Assembly: GCA_003427395.1 (NCBI GenBank)
Contig: BFEA01000171.1
Location: 1,284,110 to 1,309,749 of the forward strand
Origin: Chara braunii
Lineage: Eukaryota; Streptophyta; Charophyceae; Charales; Characeae
Direction of reading: 5' to 3'
Length of the DNA: 25,640 bases
Shown here: positions 1-8,772 of the stretch, piece by piece
How the letters are laid out: each line of letters begins with the position of its first letter
How positions within the stretch are numbered: position 1 is the stretch's first letter
The notes under the pieces: model-generated
Seen by the model: only the letters and a program-made list of their open reading frames with translations
Databases searched by the model: none
Told to the model about the DNA's origin: nothing
Program-made: the position numbers and the translations under genes

Positions 1-70
<70 letters not shown>
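1..70. repeat. (CT)n microsatellite at window edge
   Basis: An uninterrupted CT dinucleotide run that probably continues upstream of the window. Confidence 0.98.
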
Positions 71-73
<3 letters not shown>

Positions 74-420
74 AACCGAGACACCGGTGCGGGAAGCACC
101 TATCGTGGAACCGTTCCAAACCAATCGAAACAGCACGGCGAAGTGCAGAGGCTAAAAGCACGATCGTCGATCGGGCCCGCGGTGGACAGCCCGATAGAAG
201 TTTCAGAAATCGTTGGCGCGGATCCCTAAAAATGTATCGGGCCATCCAACGCGGGCCCGACCGACAATCTTGACGATTCTCAGCGGTTCGAACCGGCCCG
301 AAAGACATACGCGGTGTCTGTCGGGCCCGCCTACCTGTCCCATTGTGTTTCCCAACAGTGGACAGCGGTCTCTCGCGGGAGCGTTACGCGAGGAGCGCTG
401 TTCACTTAAAGAGTGTTAAG
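71..420. other. GC-rich unassigned stretch
   Basis: No convincing coding signal. The sequence is GC-rich with several GGGCCCG and TCGGGCC words and a palindromic GGTTCGAACC near 285-294. The short open frames here (up to 98 codons) show no family motif and overlap one another. It could be part of a degraded element. Confidence 0.5.
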
Positions 421-421
421 G

Positions 422-492
422 ATATATATATATATATATATAGGGTAACCGGCATTCGGGACGGGCCGAACGCGGATATATATATATATATA
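422..492. repeat. Two (TA)n tracts with a GC-rich spacer
   Basis: TA runs at about 422-442 and 476-492 bracket a roughly 33-bp spacer rich in CCGG and CGAA words. They look like one broken microsatellite or the ends of a small insertion. Confidence 0.85.
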
Positions 493-503
493 CAGGGTCA
501 CCA

Positions 504-549
504 GCCCGTACGTGCGGAGGTCCCCGGGCAGACCTCCATACGTACGGGC
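504..549. repeat. GC-rich inverted repeat (19-bp arms)
   Basis: Arms 504-522 and 531-549 are reverse complements at 17 of 19 positions around an 8-nt centre (CCCGGGCA). Transcription from either strand would give a very stable stem. Function unknown. Confidence 0.8.
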
Positions 550-655
550 GTTCGGGGTCTCGTACGGGGTCCGAACCCGACGGCGTTCGGCCCCCGCCAA
601 AAAATATTTCGGGGCTTAAAAATATCTTTTGTTTTCTAATTTGTTTTCTGTGAGT

Positions 656-945
656 TCTCTATGACGTGAGGTACGTGCCTATAAAGTTTCAAGTCATTTG
701 GCTCAACCAAATAAGAATGAAAAATCGCCAAAGATGGCGGTGTCAGAACGTGGTCGCCCATATTTTTTTTCACTTTTTACTTTTTGTTTTCACTTGAGTT
801 CGGGGTCTAAACAATTTATTATTTTTTGAAACTTTTTTAGTGGCTTTTGCATTATGTGAAGTACACAAATTTTGAATTTTCAGGGCATTTAGCTATGCCA
901 AACAAAAATGAAAAATCGCCAAAGATGGCGGTGTCGAAAATGCGC
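656..945. repeat. Diverged tandem duplication, about 190-bp period
   Basis: Two related blocks share the phrase ATGAAAAATCGCCAAAGATG (near 717 and 908). Each is preceded by a similar GTGA(G/A)GTAC...TTTCA...CATTT context. The second block merges into the left arm of the large foldback. CGCCAAAGATGGCG is itself a small hairpin. Confidence 0.65.
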
Positions 946-1317
946 TCGCGCACTCACTAAATTTAATTATTTTTTAATTTGTTTTTATTTTTATTATTTG
1001 TATTTGTTTTTCATATTTTATTTTTATTTCAAACTTGGTAAGGAATTCAGATGTAATGCTCAGGCAAATCTTTTTTAATTTATTTTTCTCCATAACATAT
1101 CTTTTTGTCAGATTCTTACAAAAGATATGTTATGGAGAAAAATAAATTAAACAAGATTTGCCTAAGCATTACATCCGAATTCCTTACCAAATTTGAAATA
1201 AAAATAAAATACGAAAAACAAATACTAATAATAAAAATAAAAACAAATAAAAAAAGAGTTAAATTTAGTGCGTGCGCGAGCGCGTTTTCGACACCGCCAT
1301 CTTTGGCAATTTTTCAT
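908..1317. mobile_element. Large foldback (MITE-like) element, about 200-bp arms
   Basis: Left arm 908-1108 and right arm 1118-1317 are near-perfect reverse complements around a 9-nt loop (1109-1117). Both carry the AAAATCGCCAAAGATGGCGG terminal phrase, the CGCTCGCGCA word, the AT-rich stretch and CATAACATATCTTTT next to the loop. The open frame at 1105-1365 is only translated arm sequence. The structure matches a foldback/MITE or a young inverted duplication of one half. Clear target-site duplications are not visible, partly because the right end runs into TATA repeats. Confidence 0.8.
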
Positions 1318-1386
1318 ATATATAGAATATTATATATATATATAATATTATATAGATATATATAATATTATATATATCTATATATT
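1316..1386. repeat. AT-rich TATA/AATATTATA repeat
   Basis: Alternating TATATA blocks separated by AATATTATA words, largely self-complementary. It adjoins the foldback right end. Confidence 0.85.
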
Positions 1387-1432
1387 TACTTCATGTATTA
1401 AAAAAAAAAAACATAAAAAAACAGACACGCAC

Positions 1433-1486
1433 GCACACACAGAGACACACAACACACATAAACACACATAAACACACACACACACA

Positions 1487-1547
<61 letters not shown>

Positions 1548-1595
1548 ACACACACACACACTTACAAACACACATACACACATGCGCGCACACAA
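1433..1595. repeat. (AC)n microsatellite, interrupted
   Basis: About 160 bp of CA repeats with occasional T or G interruptions, preceded by an A-run and a CACGCACGCAC lead-in. Antisense frames through it give only Cys/Val low-complexity peptides. Confidence 0.97.
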
Positions 1596-1675
1596 AGCAC
1601 ACCGGGGGCAAGGTCCCACTAGCAACGGGATAGTATAGAAACGAGTTTGTAAGGCAGTTGAGTGACCCAAATCTT

Positions 1676-2423
1676 GCCGTGCTGTGACGTACAACCTCAC
1701 GCCCAGCGCGACTTCCTGATCGGAGTGGGATGTGGGCGTGGAAGTGCGAAAAGGGGTGTGCCAAGGATTTTTGGGAAAGAAGGGGGGTGGAGTCCCAGGT
1801 CGGAACTGAGATCTCCTGCGGCAAAGTTTTAGGGGCATAGATGCAATAGGGCTAAGGGGGCGAGCTACTTCCAGTCTGATGTTGTTCGATGCCGTGTAGC
1901 GTAAGGCAGGTGGCATGCGCGGTGCATTCAAGGTCGTCCGGTTGGCCTGTTTTGGTGGCGGTGGTGCGGGGAGAGGCCCGCCCGGGATAGCTGTGTTCCC
2001 GATGAGTCGGACCTTTGGGTGCAGGCACGTGACGTCTGCCATCGCGTGTTCTGGTTAGGCCCTCTAGTTTCCGGGGCTCGTCGGTTGCTGCGTCGCCGAC
2101 AATTTCCGCAAGGCATGCGGGGCGAATACGGGGCGATGGAATTCCACGGAACCACCGTGAGTTTGTGATACGGGAGGAGGAGACGGAAGGGAGGGAAATT
2201 GGTAGTGATAACAACGAAACCGGGGGATACGAAGCAGTGCGAGTTATCCGTAGTTGGATAATCGGGGCACCTCGGATCGCTGGTTACGGCACAGTGAAAC
2301 TCCCTGGGGCACAATCGATTCTCGGCTAAGCACGGGAATTCCGGATGTCTTTGTCTAATGCATTCCCTCACCCAAGGGTCGAAGTACTGCGAGTCCTAGG
2401 AGCTCGACATCTTATCATTGCGG
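1676..2423 (-). repeat. Dispersed repeat R, copy 1
   Basis: The reverse complement of this stretch aligns along nearly its full length with 10396-11110, and its lower half with 15430-16100. Shared landmarks, read on the minus strand, include the phrase giving FDPWVREC, the block giving PWNSIAP, the TTGTCGGCGACG word, and the distal part with ACCTGGGACTCCACCCC followed by AAAAATCCTTGGCA and GACTTCCTG/CAGGAAGTCGCGCTGGGC. Homology stops abruptly beside the gypsy relic at about 2423. The repeat class is unknown; a non-autonomous retroelement or a dispersed gene fragment would both fit. Confidence 0.85.
1928..2371 (-). CDS. Unrecognised ORF in repeat R copy 1
   Basis: A 147-codon open frame whose first about 95 residues match, in the same frame, the 119-codon ORF at 10405-10764 and part of the ORF at 15867-16082. 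Conserved pieces include PWVREC, REFHCA, SDPRCPD, TNFP, LLLPYH, VPWNSIAP and a CxxC with basic tail (CGNCRRR). I do not recognise the family. The frame is also open upstream of the chosen ATG as far as a TAG, so the true start is uncertain. The C-terminal third (Pro/His-rich) does not match copy 2 because of a one-base indel and is probably out of frame. It may be a host-derived or element-encoded protein, or coincidental openness of a repeat; conservation across diverged copies favours the former modestly. Confidence 0.4.
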   Translation of the reverse strand: MRECIRQRHPEFPCLAENRLCPREFHCAVTSDPRCPDYPTTDNSHCFVSPGFVVITTNFPPFRLLLPYHKLTVVPWNSIAPYSPRMPCGNCRRRSNRRAPETRGPNQNTRWQTSRACTQRSDSSGTQLSRAGLSPHHRHQNRPTGRP

Positions 2424-2424
2424 T

Positions 2425-3153
2425 GTGATGAAATTCTTCCACACGTGTCTAATCGGCAAGGGGATGTTCCGACGTGATATCGGAATTCCTTTCCGTTTAG
2501 GTGCTCGGGGGAAGGACAATTCCTCTCTACCCGATATCGAACCCTATGTTGTACCGATGAGACTTACTCTTCGCACTACCGCTAACAGAGCCCCGCGAGT
2601 TTCTCCCGCGATGACGGGGACTCTTCGCGTGATTACCTGGGACAACGGGCAGACATCCAAAGACGTGGACAACAGTGATGATGACGATCCAGTAAACCTG
2701 GAGATGGCGCAACAACATATTCATTACCCCGCGCAGCGAACAAACACGAAAGCCTTGAGCCGGACTAACCAAGATCTACAGAGAACACAGACAATGATTA
2801 TGGGAGAACCTCTCATACAGATTTCAAGGATGGTCGATTCTTTGGAACCCCCTCGAACCCTGTACGAAGGGATCTCCCCTCTTCTCGCCCGATATGATGA
2901 CAAAAGGCATTATTGCGATATCACGAATCTCCCAAAATCTTTTTTGACACCTACAAAAGAGATTCGATTGTTACGCTTAGGGGCAAAGACCAACTCTTTG
3001 GAACCCCCTGAGCGCCTCGAGAATGGACTCGGGATCAAGATCGCAACAGAACCTGTGTCGTGGCAAGATATCCGAGACGGAGTAATACCAAAGGAACACG
3101 TGGCCATTCGAGAACAAGATGCACAAATGATGGCCACGGTGTTTTCCTGGTGA
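2425..3153 (+). CDS. Gypsy pol 5' region (protease/linker part), unresolved
   Basis: A 242-codon open frame directly upstream of the reverse transcriptase remnant. It has no clear retropepsin D(T/S)G motif that I can find. It contains an acidic run (DNSDDDDP, about residues 82-89) and two SLEPP motifs (about residues 140 and 194). Past its TGA, coding-like sequence resumes in shifted frames through a segment that reads like the leader of a gypsy RT (LIADILKEYKG, then EIQTG near 3370-3385). That ties it to pol. Most likely it is the protease-to-RT linker of a decayed polyprotein. The start is arbitrary: the first ATG coincides with the end of repeat R, so the N-terminus may be truncated. Confidence 0.45.
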   Translation: MMKFFHTCLIGKGMFRRDIGIPFRLGARGKDNSSLPDIEPYVVPMRLTLRTTANRAPRVSPAMTGTLRVITWDNGQTSKDVDNSDDDDPVNLEMAQQHIHYPAQRTNTKALSRTNQDLQRTQTMIMGEPLIQISRMVDSLEPPRTLYEGISPLLARYDDKRHYCDITNLPKSFLTPTKEIRLLRLGAKTNSLEPPERLENGLGIKIATEPVSWQDIRDGVIPKEHVAIREQDAQMMATVFSW

Positions 3154-3330
3154 TCGGATAACTCATTTATATCCGCGCCCCCGCCAGAAAACACCAAGCG
3201 GATGAATACAAAATACATCGATGTAAGGATATGGGATGAGTTGTATGAGTTGCACATACCCCGATACGTACCTGATTAGATCCACCACCTAATCGCCGAC
3301 ATTCTGAAAGAGTACAAAGGAGCGATTAGT

Positions 3331-4748
3331 GTGACATACATAAATATTGGACTGTCATTAGTCATACAGCACGAGATCCAGACGGGAAATCATTCCCCGA
3401 TTCACTGCAAACCTTACAGATCTTCCCTGGTGGAACGGAAAAAGGCTCTCGACGGATTCGAGAATTTGAAGCAAGTGGTTGGATCGAACCCGCCACCGGA
3501 CCATGGTCGTTCCTGGTAGTGTTAGTGCCGAAAAAGAACGGATCGATTCGCATATGCATTGATTATCGCAAACTAAATAACATCACGATCAAAGATGTGT
3601 ATCCCCTTCCCCGGATTGATGATTTGCTGGATGCGATTGGGTGTGCTAATTATTTCAGTAAGTTTGATATTCGGCACGACTTCCATCAGATTCTGGTTAA
3701 GGAGGAAGATCGGCCGAAGACGGCCTTCGTATTGTTTGAAGGCACGTGGCAATGGGTTCGATGTCCGATGGGTATTTGCAATGCGCCTGCCATGTTTCAG
3801 CGGGCGATGAACGTGACGTTTCAGAACTTCATCAACAAGACGCAACTCACTCAAGGGATGATTAACTTCTGCGTCATTGTGTACATGGACGACATCCGAG
3901 TGGACGTTAGGAGCTCTGAGAGATGCTGGGTTCAAGATCGCGCTCGAGAAAAGCGAGTTTTTCCTTTCGGAAATTTCGTTTTGGGCTACGTTGTGACACG
4001 TGGAGAACTGCGGCCTGACTCAAGAAAGGTCGCGGCGGTGAAGGAAGCTCCTGTCCCCACGTCACTGACGCAGGTTCGAGCCTTCTTGGGGTTAGCCTCG
4101 TACTATCGTCGTTTTATCAAAAGCTTCGCCGCCATTGCGCGACCTTTAACGAACCTGTTACGAAAGGACCAGCCCCTTAGTTGGGACATAGAGTGCGAAC
4201 GGGCCTTCGCGACCCTCAAGGACGCTCTGGCAACGACACCTATTTTGATCCGGCCGGACCCTGCGAAGTTGTTCATTATCATCACGGACCGGCAGCCGGA
4301 GGCTATTTTCGCTATCTTAACGCAGAAGGGGAATGACGACCGCGAACACGTCATCGAATACGCGTCACGAACGATGCCAGATGAACGGAGAAATGACTCA
4401 GCCCCACAGGGCGAATGCTACGCGGTAGTGTGGGGAATCCAACACTTCCATCCGTATCTGTACGGACAAAAGTTTCTCCTTGTCACCGATCACGAGCCCT
4501 TGCTAGTGCTGAAGCGACTCACTAATTATACGGGCATGATTGGACATTGGGCGGTGCGCCTACAGGAATACGACTTCCACATCATCCATCGAAAGACGAA
4601 GAGGCACGGCAACGAGGACGGACTGACACGTCTGCATCGACCAGCTAAAGTGCCTAAGGCGGAAGAGATCATCCCGTGGAAGGAACCGGAGTCGGCGAAC
4701 GAACCCATGTACGGACAAGTGGCAGTCCTTCCACGTGGCAAGAAGTAG
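3331..4748 (+). pseudogene. pol: Gypsy reverse transcriptase-RNase H, frameshifted
   Basis: Ty3/gypsy RT copies element RNA into DNA; the linked RNase H removes the RNA strand. The RT start is visible in one frame (EIQTGNHSPIHCKPYR, near 3371-3418), then coding moves to another frame by about 3440-3455. The main 409-codon frame from 3519 shows VPKKNGSIRICIDYRKLN, YPLPRIDDLLDAI, FSKFDIRHDFHQI (first catalytic Asp at residue 50), CNAPAMFQ and the catalytic YMDD at residues 122-125. Right after YMDDI the sequence leaves the family frame: an adjacent frame reads KIALEKSEFF at about 3940-3970. It returns by about 3985 (GYVV), with some residues of the thumb missing. RNase H follows: TDRQP (Asp257), GECYAVVW (Glu299), TDHEPLL (Asp324), and a late Asp near 367 (GNEDGLTR). 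Codons are otherwise well kept, so the decay is fairly recent. Confidence 0.9.
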
Positions 4749-5607
4749 GTCGGTGGCCATGGGTGACGTAGGTAACCCTACAACTCCCCTCTCTCCCCTC
4801 TCCTCCTCATCCCTCCTCTCCCTGCCTGATAAATTTTGTTATTTTTGCGAAGCAATTTCTCGTGTATACTCGGTCTCTATGCGCCCTAGTGGGGAAGGAT
4901 ATGCGGAATGGGTAGACTGTCGACAATGTGTCGCACGAGCCCATGGCTCGTGCATCCAATACCGAAGTGACAGTAAGCCTTGGCTGTGCCCCTTGTGTCG
5001 GGTTGATAAGCTCCCGACTGAGGCTCATTTTTTAGATGCCACGTCAGAAGGGTTAGAGAAGACCCGGAGGTTTAGAAGAACCGAAGTATGGACATATATC
5101 GCCTTGATTGCTACTCTAGTGGGTAACCCGCTCCAGGACTTCACCAAGGAAGATCGGAGGAGGGCCAATAAAAGGGCTCGGGACTACCACTGGAATGAGG
5201 GACGGTTGGAAAAACGGAAAACGGATGGTAGTGGGATTTGGATGGTAGTGTCGCACCCGTTCATGAGCTATGACTGGGTGAAAATAGCGCATGAGGAAAT
5301 GGCTGCCCATTTTGCCGTACAGATCACAGAGGCAGCAATAGACAAGAACGAATGGTATTGGTACAATATTTGTGACAATGTGAAGTTCATCGTCGCAAAC
5401 TCTCAGGTCTGTTCTGCTGACAAGGCGCCGGTTCAGCCGCCAAGATCGATAGTTCCGACGGTAGTTGAACGACCTTTTCAAAGGGTTAGCAAGAATACTA
5501 CCGATATTGTGGTGCCCCCTGGACCCAATAGCTGTGAATATTCAATCTTACTCGTATATGTGGACCATTTTTCGAAATGCATCGAGGCGTATCCCTGTCA
5601 TACGTGA
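4735..5607 (+). pseudogene. pol: PHD-finger module and integrase N-terminal half
   Basis: A 290-codon frame overlapping the end of the RNase H frame by a few bases. Residues 35-88 hold a full C4HC3 PHD-finger pattern: C35-x2-C38, C62-x2-C65, H70-x2-C73, C85-x2-C88, with the usual Trp two residues before C85 (WLCPLC). PHD fingers bind histone H3 tails. Further on come the integrase zinc-region histidines (HEEMAAHF, H186 and H192), then ANSQVC, where the first of two expected Cys is Ser223 and C226 remains. The core begins with TTDIVVPP (Asp257 matching the first catalytic Asp) and ends in YVDHFSKCIEAYPCHT before TGA at 5605-5607. The frame continues open past that TGA, so the stop is probably secondary. 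A linker of basic residues (about 140-162) separates the PHD finger from the integrase. Confidence 0.8.
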
Positions 5608-6035
5608 CAGGCGACCGAAATTGTGTGGTACGTCAATCGGTTTTTAGGGATGCACCAGGACACGAAGGAAATTCTGACCGATGATGGGGTAAAATTCAGG
5701 GGGAAGTCTTGAGGAATCTGGTCGTACACGGCGTTGCTATCCGGAATACCGCACCCCATATGTCGCAGTCTAATGGGCTGGTAGAAAATGCAAATAGAGT
5801 GATAAAGACTGCTCTATGACACAATATCGCGGCGTGAGACCCAAGGCCCTGGCCCGATATCGTAGATTATATCTTGGCGGTCCATCGAGGGACGCCCCAC
5901 GAATCGATGGGCCTGAGCCCTTTTCAATTACGGACTAACAGTGTGGCATGCGTTTCGATACCCAGCCTCCCGGACGAATCGTCGTTGAACCATCGGCCCA
6001 CGAGGGCCACGGTTCGGGACAAGGCCAAGTGACAT
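5608..6035 (+). pseudogene. pol: Integrase catalytic core remnant
   Basis: Continuation of the integrase after the TGA at 5605. The motif ILTDDG (second catalytic Asp at 5680-5682) lies in the same frame as the upstream ORF, up to TGA 5710-5712. After one frameshift the phrase TAPHMSQSNGLVEN gives the catalytic Glu at 5784-5786. The second frame then runs to the downstream ORF with only three stops, all TGA (5817, 5835, 6030), and reads like the end of an rve core (DIVDYILAVHRGTPHES). So all three DDE residues are still traceable but the protein cannot be made without recoding. Confidence 0.85.
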
Positions 6036-6488
6036 ATGGAACTGATGGAAAGGTCCCTGCCCCGATTAGCCCGAAAACGACAGAAAATGACCGAGTTGGC
6101 CCACGGCCGACAGGTCCGCAGTTACGAGGCCCGGAACGGGAACGCGTGTCCGCGGCCCCAGTACAAATTAGGGGACTTGGTGCAGGTGAGGAAATATGCT
6201 CGCCAGGGAAAGATAACACCACGATTCTTCGGGCGATTTCGAGTGATCGAGCTTGGCCCAAACGGAGTGAACACTGTGCGCCTAGTGCCAGAGGTCTCGG
6301 AAAGCCGATCGGCGTGGCCGATCATACGCCACGTGTCCTATCTACGTCCCCTCCCTTCCTCCCCATCTCCAACAACGTCATCCTCCTCCTCCTTCGCTAC
6401 GAAGGAAGACGACGACTCTCCATCGCTTTCTTCCTTTCCTGCATCTCTCCCCTTTTCCTGTACTCCGTCTCCGCCACAATCGCCATAA
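6036..6488 (+). pseudogene. pol: Integrase C-terminal domain
   Basis: A 150-codon frame in register with the catalytic Glu region upstream. YKLGDLVQVRKY, ITPRFFGRFRVIEL and IRHVSYLRP form the classic gypsy integrase C-terminal pattern (vGDxV..., PxFxGPFxV, HVSxLrP), which takes part in DNA binding. The canonical GPF is GRF here. A Ser/Pro/Thr-rich tail with an acidic patch (KEDDDSP) follows. No chromodomain is seen after it, so this is not an obvious chromovirus. The ATG at 6036 is just the first Met after a TGA at 6030-6032 and is unlikely to be a real start. Confidence 0.85.
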
Positions 6489-7149
6489 GTTTTCTCACGG
6501 AGCGAGCTCTCGGCGATCATCTGCTAGCGCCATGTGGTTACATCTCGGCAATCCGGCAAGTTCATCATCCACGCTTCAGTCTGGATCTTCTACGGCTTGC
6601 GCAGTTCTGCTGTACCACAGGGGTATACGCGGCAGCAGAGTTCCGATTCGCGAGTAATCGTCAGGTGGTTGTGTTGGCGGAAGCGGTAGCTGTCCATCGG
6701 CGGTCAGCCCCAAGGATTAGCCACGTGTCCACTGTCGTTTCCCTCAGCGGCGATATCAGCGCGATCAGCCCGCTGCGGCATCCAGCAATCCGGACGTTAC
6801 GAAGAGAGTGGGGTCAGTAGTTGGCCGCGGAGTGGAACCACTCGCTCACGCGCCACGGGGACAATCTTGTCCCTACGGACGACATCGAACTCAGTGGGAT
6901 TCGAGCGTCACAGCACGAGCCGGCGGTTGTGCTTCCGGAACTCATCCCCTTCTTGCGTCCCCAGTGAACCGCTCCCAACTCTCCACCTTCGCTCTCCCAT
7001 CTCTCTTTCCCAGCTTATGGCAGTCTAGTCTTCACCCTCGCTTCTCCTTCTGTCTGGAACCGCTTGTTGTCTCCCTTCTCGATCCAAGGCAGTGGGCGCT
7101 GTGGTGTGAACATTTTGTCGATCTTTCGGTGTGCTTGGTGGCGGTATGA
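6489..7149 (+). other. Non-coding spacer between pol and gag-like ORF
   Basis: No motif-bearing frame in the pol direction. The open frame at 5948-6820 is an overlapping shadow of integrase plus this spacer. There is a small perfect stem GGGACAA/TTGTCCC around 6860-6873 and a C/T-rich stretch at about 6960-7080. It could be a degraded LTR or untranslated region separating pol from the next ORF, but no repeated copy exists in the window to prove an LTR. Confidence 0.4.
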
Positions 7150-8057
7150 CTCACGCGGACAAGGGACGAGGAGCACCGCGCTTGGGTTGAGTACCTGGAG
7201 CTATTGATCATCCAGGCCTGGTGGACGGAGGTGGAAGGCGATCTTCTTGGATTCCTGTTTGGATCAGTGCAGCCCGGCCATTGCCAGTTGATCGTGCAGG
7301 AACTCACGGTTCCTCTCGCGCAGTTGGTTGACGATCTTCCCCTTGATATTGTCTCGCAGAGCGACGAGAGCCCGGTCCCGCACGTCCTCACACGAACGCT
7401 GACGCCATACCTTCAGTGGTTGGCGTGCTTGGAGGAGCCGGGAAGCAGCCGCAACCCGCCATCACAACGAGGCTACCTGGACCCACAGGAAATAGTCGAT
7501 CTCGCTTTTCTTCGAAGATCGAACAGTCTCTGAAGACGACTTGAAGAAGCTAGCAATAGAAGAAGAAGCGGAGGAAGAAGAAGAAGGCGCAGAGGAGGAA
7601 GAAGAGGAGGAAAAAACACCGGAAGAAGGCAGTTATAGTGAACACAGCGAAGGGGAGCAGAGAGAGGAAGAAGTAGAAGAAGAGGAAAACGAGGAAGAGG
7701 AAGAATTGGAGTTGGAGGAATCCGAGTGGGAAATCTCAGCGAAAGAAGAGGAACGAGCAGACGCTCAGGCGGAGGACCCCGAGGCAGCGCGCAAAAGAGA
7801 AGAGATTGCGGCCAGAAAGCGACAGTTGGAATTCGCAAGGGGGAGCAAATCTACCGATCGCCGACGATCCCGCCAAAGATCCAGAGCCGCCCAAGCCCGA
7901 AGATGGGGACCCAGCTGCCGAGACTTCTAGCGTACCGGCAAGGCGGTGGCGAAGCCGATCCCCCTCCCTCTCCTCCTCCGACCGTCCACCACTTCGAGCC
8001 CGTACCGATGCGGGCCATCGGGCTTCATCCCCGGTCATTATCCCGTCGTCCCCTTGA
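7150..8057 (+). pseudogene. Acidic gag-like or accessory element ORF, frameshifted
   Basis: Three successive open frames look like one broken protein. Frame A (7150-7533) is helical: EYLELLIIQAWW, then VPLAQLVDDLPLDIVSQSDE and LTPYLQWLACLEEPG. Frame B (7541-7930) begins with KKLAIEEEAEEEEE, a very long Glu-rich coiled tract, then REEIAARKRQLEFARG. Frame C (7806-8057) carries DDPAKDPEPPKPEDGDP and an Arg/Ser-rich tail (RRWRSRSPSLSSSDRPP). Indels near 7533 and 7830 explain the switches. No CCHC knuckle is visible. Size and layout would suit a gag-like structural protein. I cannot name the family with certainty. Its place downstream of integrase is unusual. Confidence 0.55.
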
Positions 8058-8772
8058 CCACCTCAGCCTCCTCCAGATCACCACCCGCGTCACCTTCCCT
8101 CGCAGTCCCTTCCCAATCGATACCTTCCGTTTCTTCTATGCCACCCGTCTTGTCGTCACGGTTCACCCCCATCCTTAGACCCGGTGTGCCCTCACCGACT
8201 TCTGTCTTCACACCCTTCTCTTCAGTGCCGCGTGGCGAGGCCACAACATCATCGAGGTGTATTGCATGATTACGGGGACTATCCCCGCATGCGAGAACCA
8301 CGATCGATTCTGCGCGGCACTCTTCCGAACCTTCGCCACCCTCTACCCTGACTATCTCGCCTCCCTCCCTCATAGTGGAACGCTTTCTACCCCCACTCCC
8401 GACTAACCCTCCCCCTCGCCATGCCCCCATGTATTGTTTCCCTTTTCCCCTCCCCGACGGATATTGATGCTTGGTTGATTGGTGTGTGTCACGGCGGTGG
8501 CACGAATAATCCCGTCCTTGGATTGAGGAGAGCCCCTCCTGAGGAACTTGTAGGACAGAGCCTCATATGCCACGTTGGATGACGTCCACACTCCTTCACA
8601 CGGTAAGTGGCAACGAAAAGCTCCGCGTGTCGATCGATTAGAGAAATCGACACGTGTCAAGTTCAAGCAAGCAGGAGCTTGCTTAAGATTGGAACCCCCT
8701 AGGCGTCACATATGTGACGAACCGATTTCTGTTCCGCGCGACTTTCTGCTCGATAATAATGAGGGGTCCTAA
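8058..8772 (+). other. C/T-rich tail with coding remnants
   Basis: Ser/Pro-rich frames continue to about 8269 (for example SSRSPPASPSLAVPSQS near 8068-8120), followed by C-rich sequence without clear frame. A 65-codon ORF at 8575-8772 (KFKQ...RLEPPRRH...DFLLDN) shares an EPP phrase with the ORF at 2425 but has no domain. It is probably the end of the same element as the acidic ORF. Frames on the other strand are Gly/Glu shadows. Confidence 0.35.

Noticed and set aside
283-300. tRNA B box at GGTTCGAACC
   Set aside because: There is no A box at a suitable distance and no cloverleaf.
1378-2042. Minus-strand ORFs of 148 and 214 codons
   Set aside because: Their C-terminal halves are translated AC microsatellite (Cys/Val repeats), and the rest belongs to repeat R.
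5948-6820. 290-codon plus ORF
   Set aside because: It overlaps the integrase C-terminal domain in another frame and has no domain of its own.
7473-7838. Minus-strand Leu/Pro-rich ORF of 121 codons
   Set aside because: Antisense shadow of the Glu-rich tract.
2425-8772. LTR pair for the gypsy relic
   Set aside because: No direct repeat of LTR size, no primer-binding site and no polypurine tract could be found by eye.
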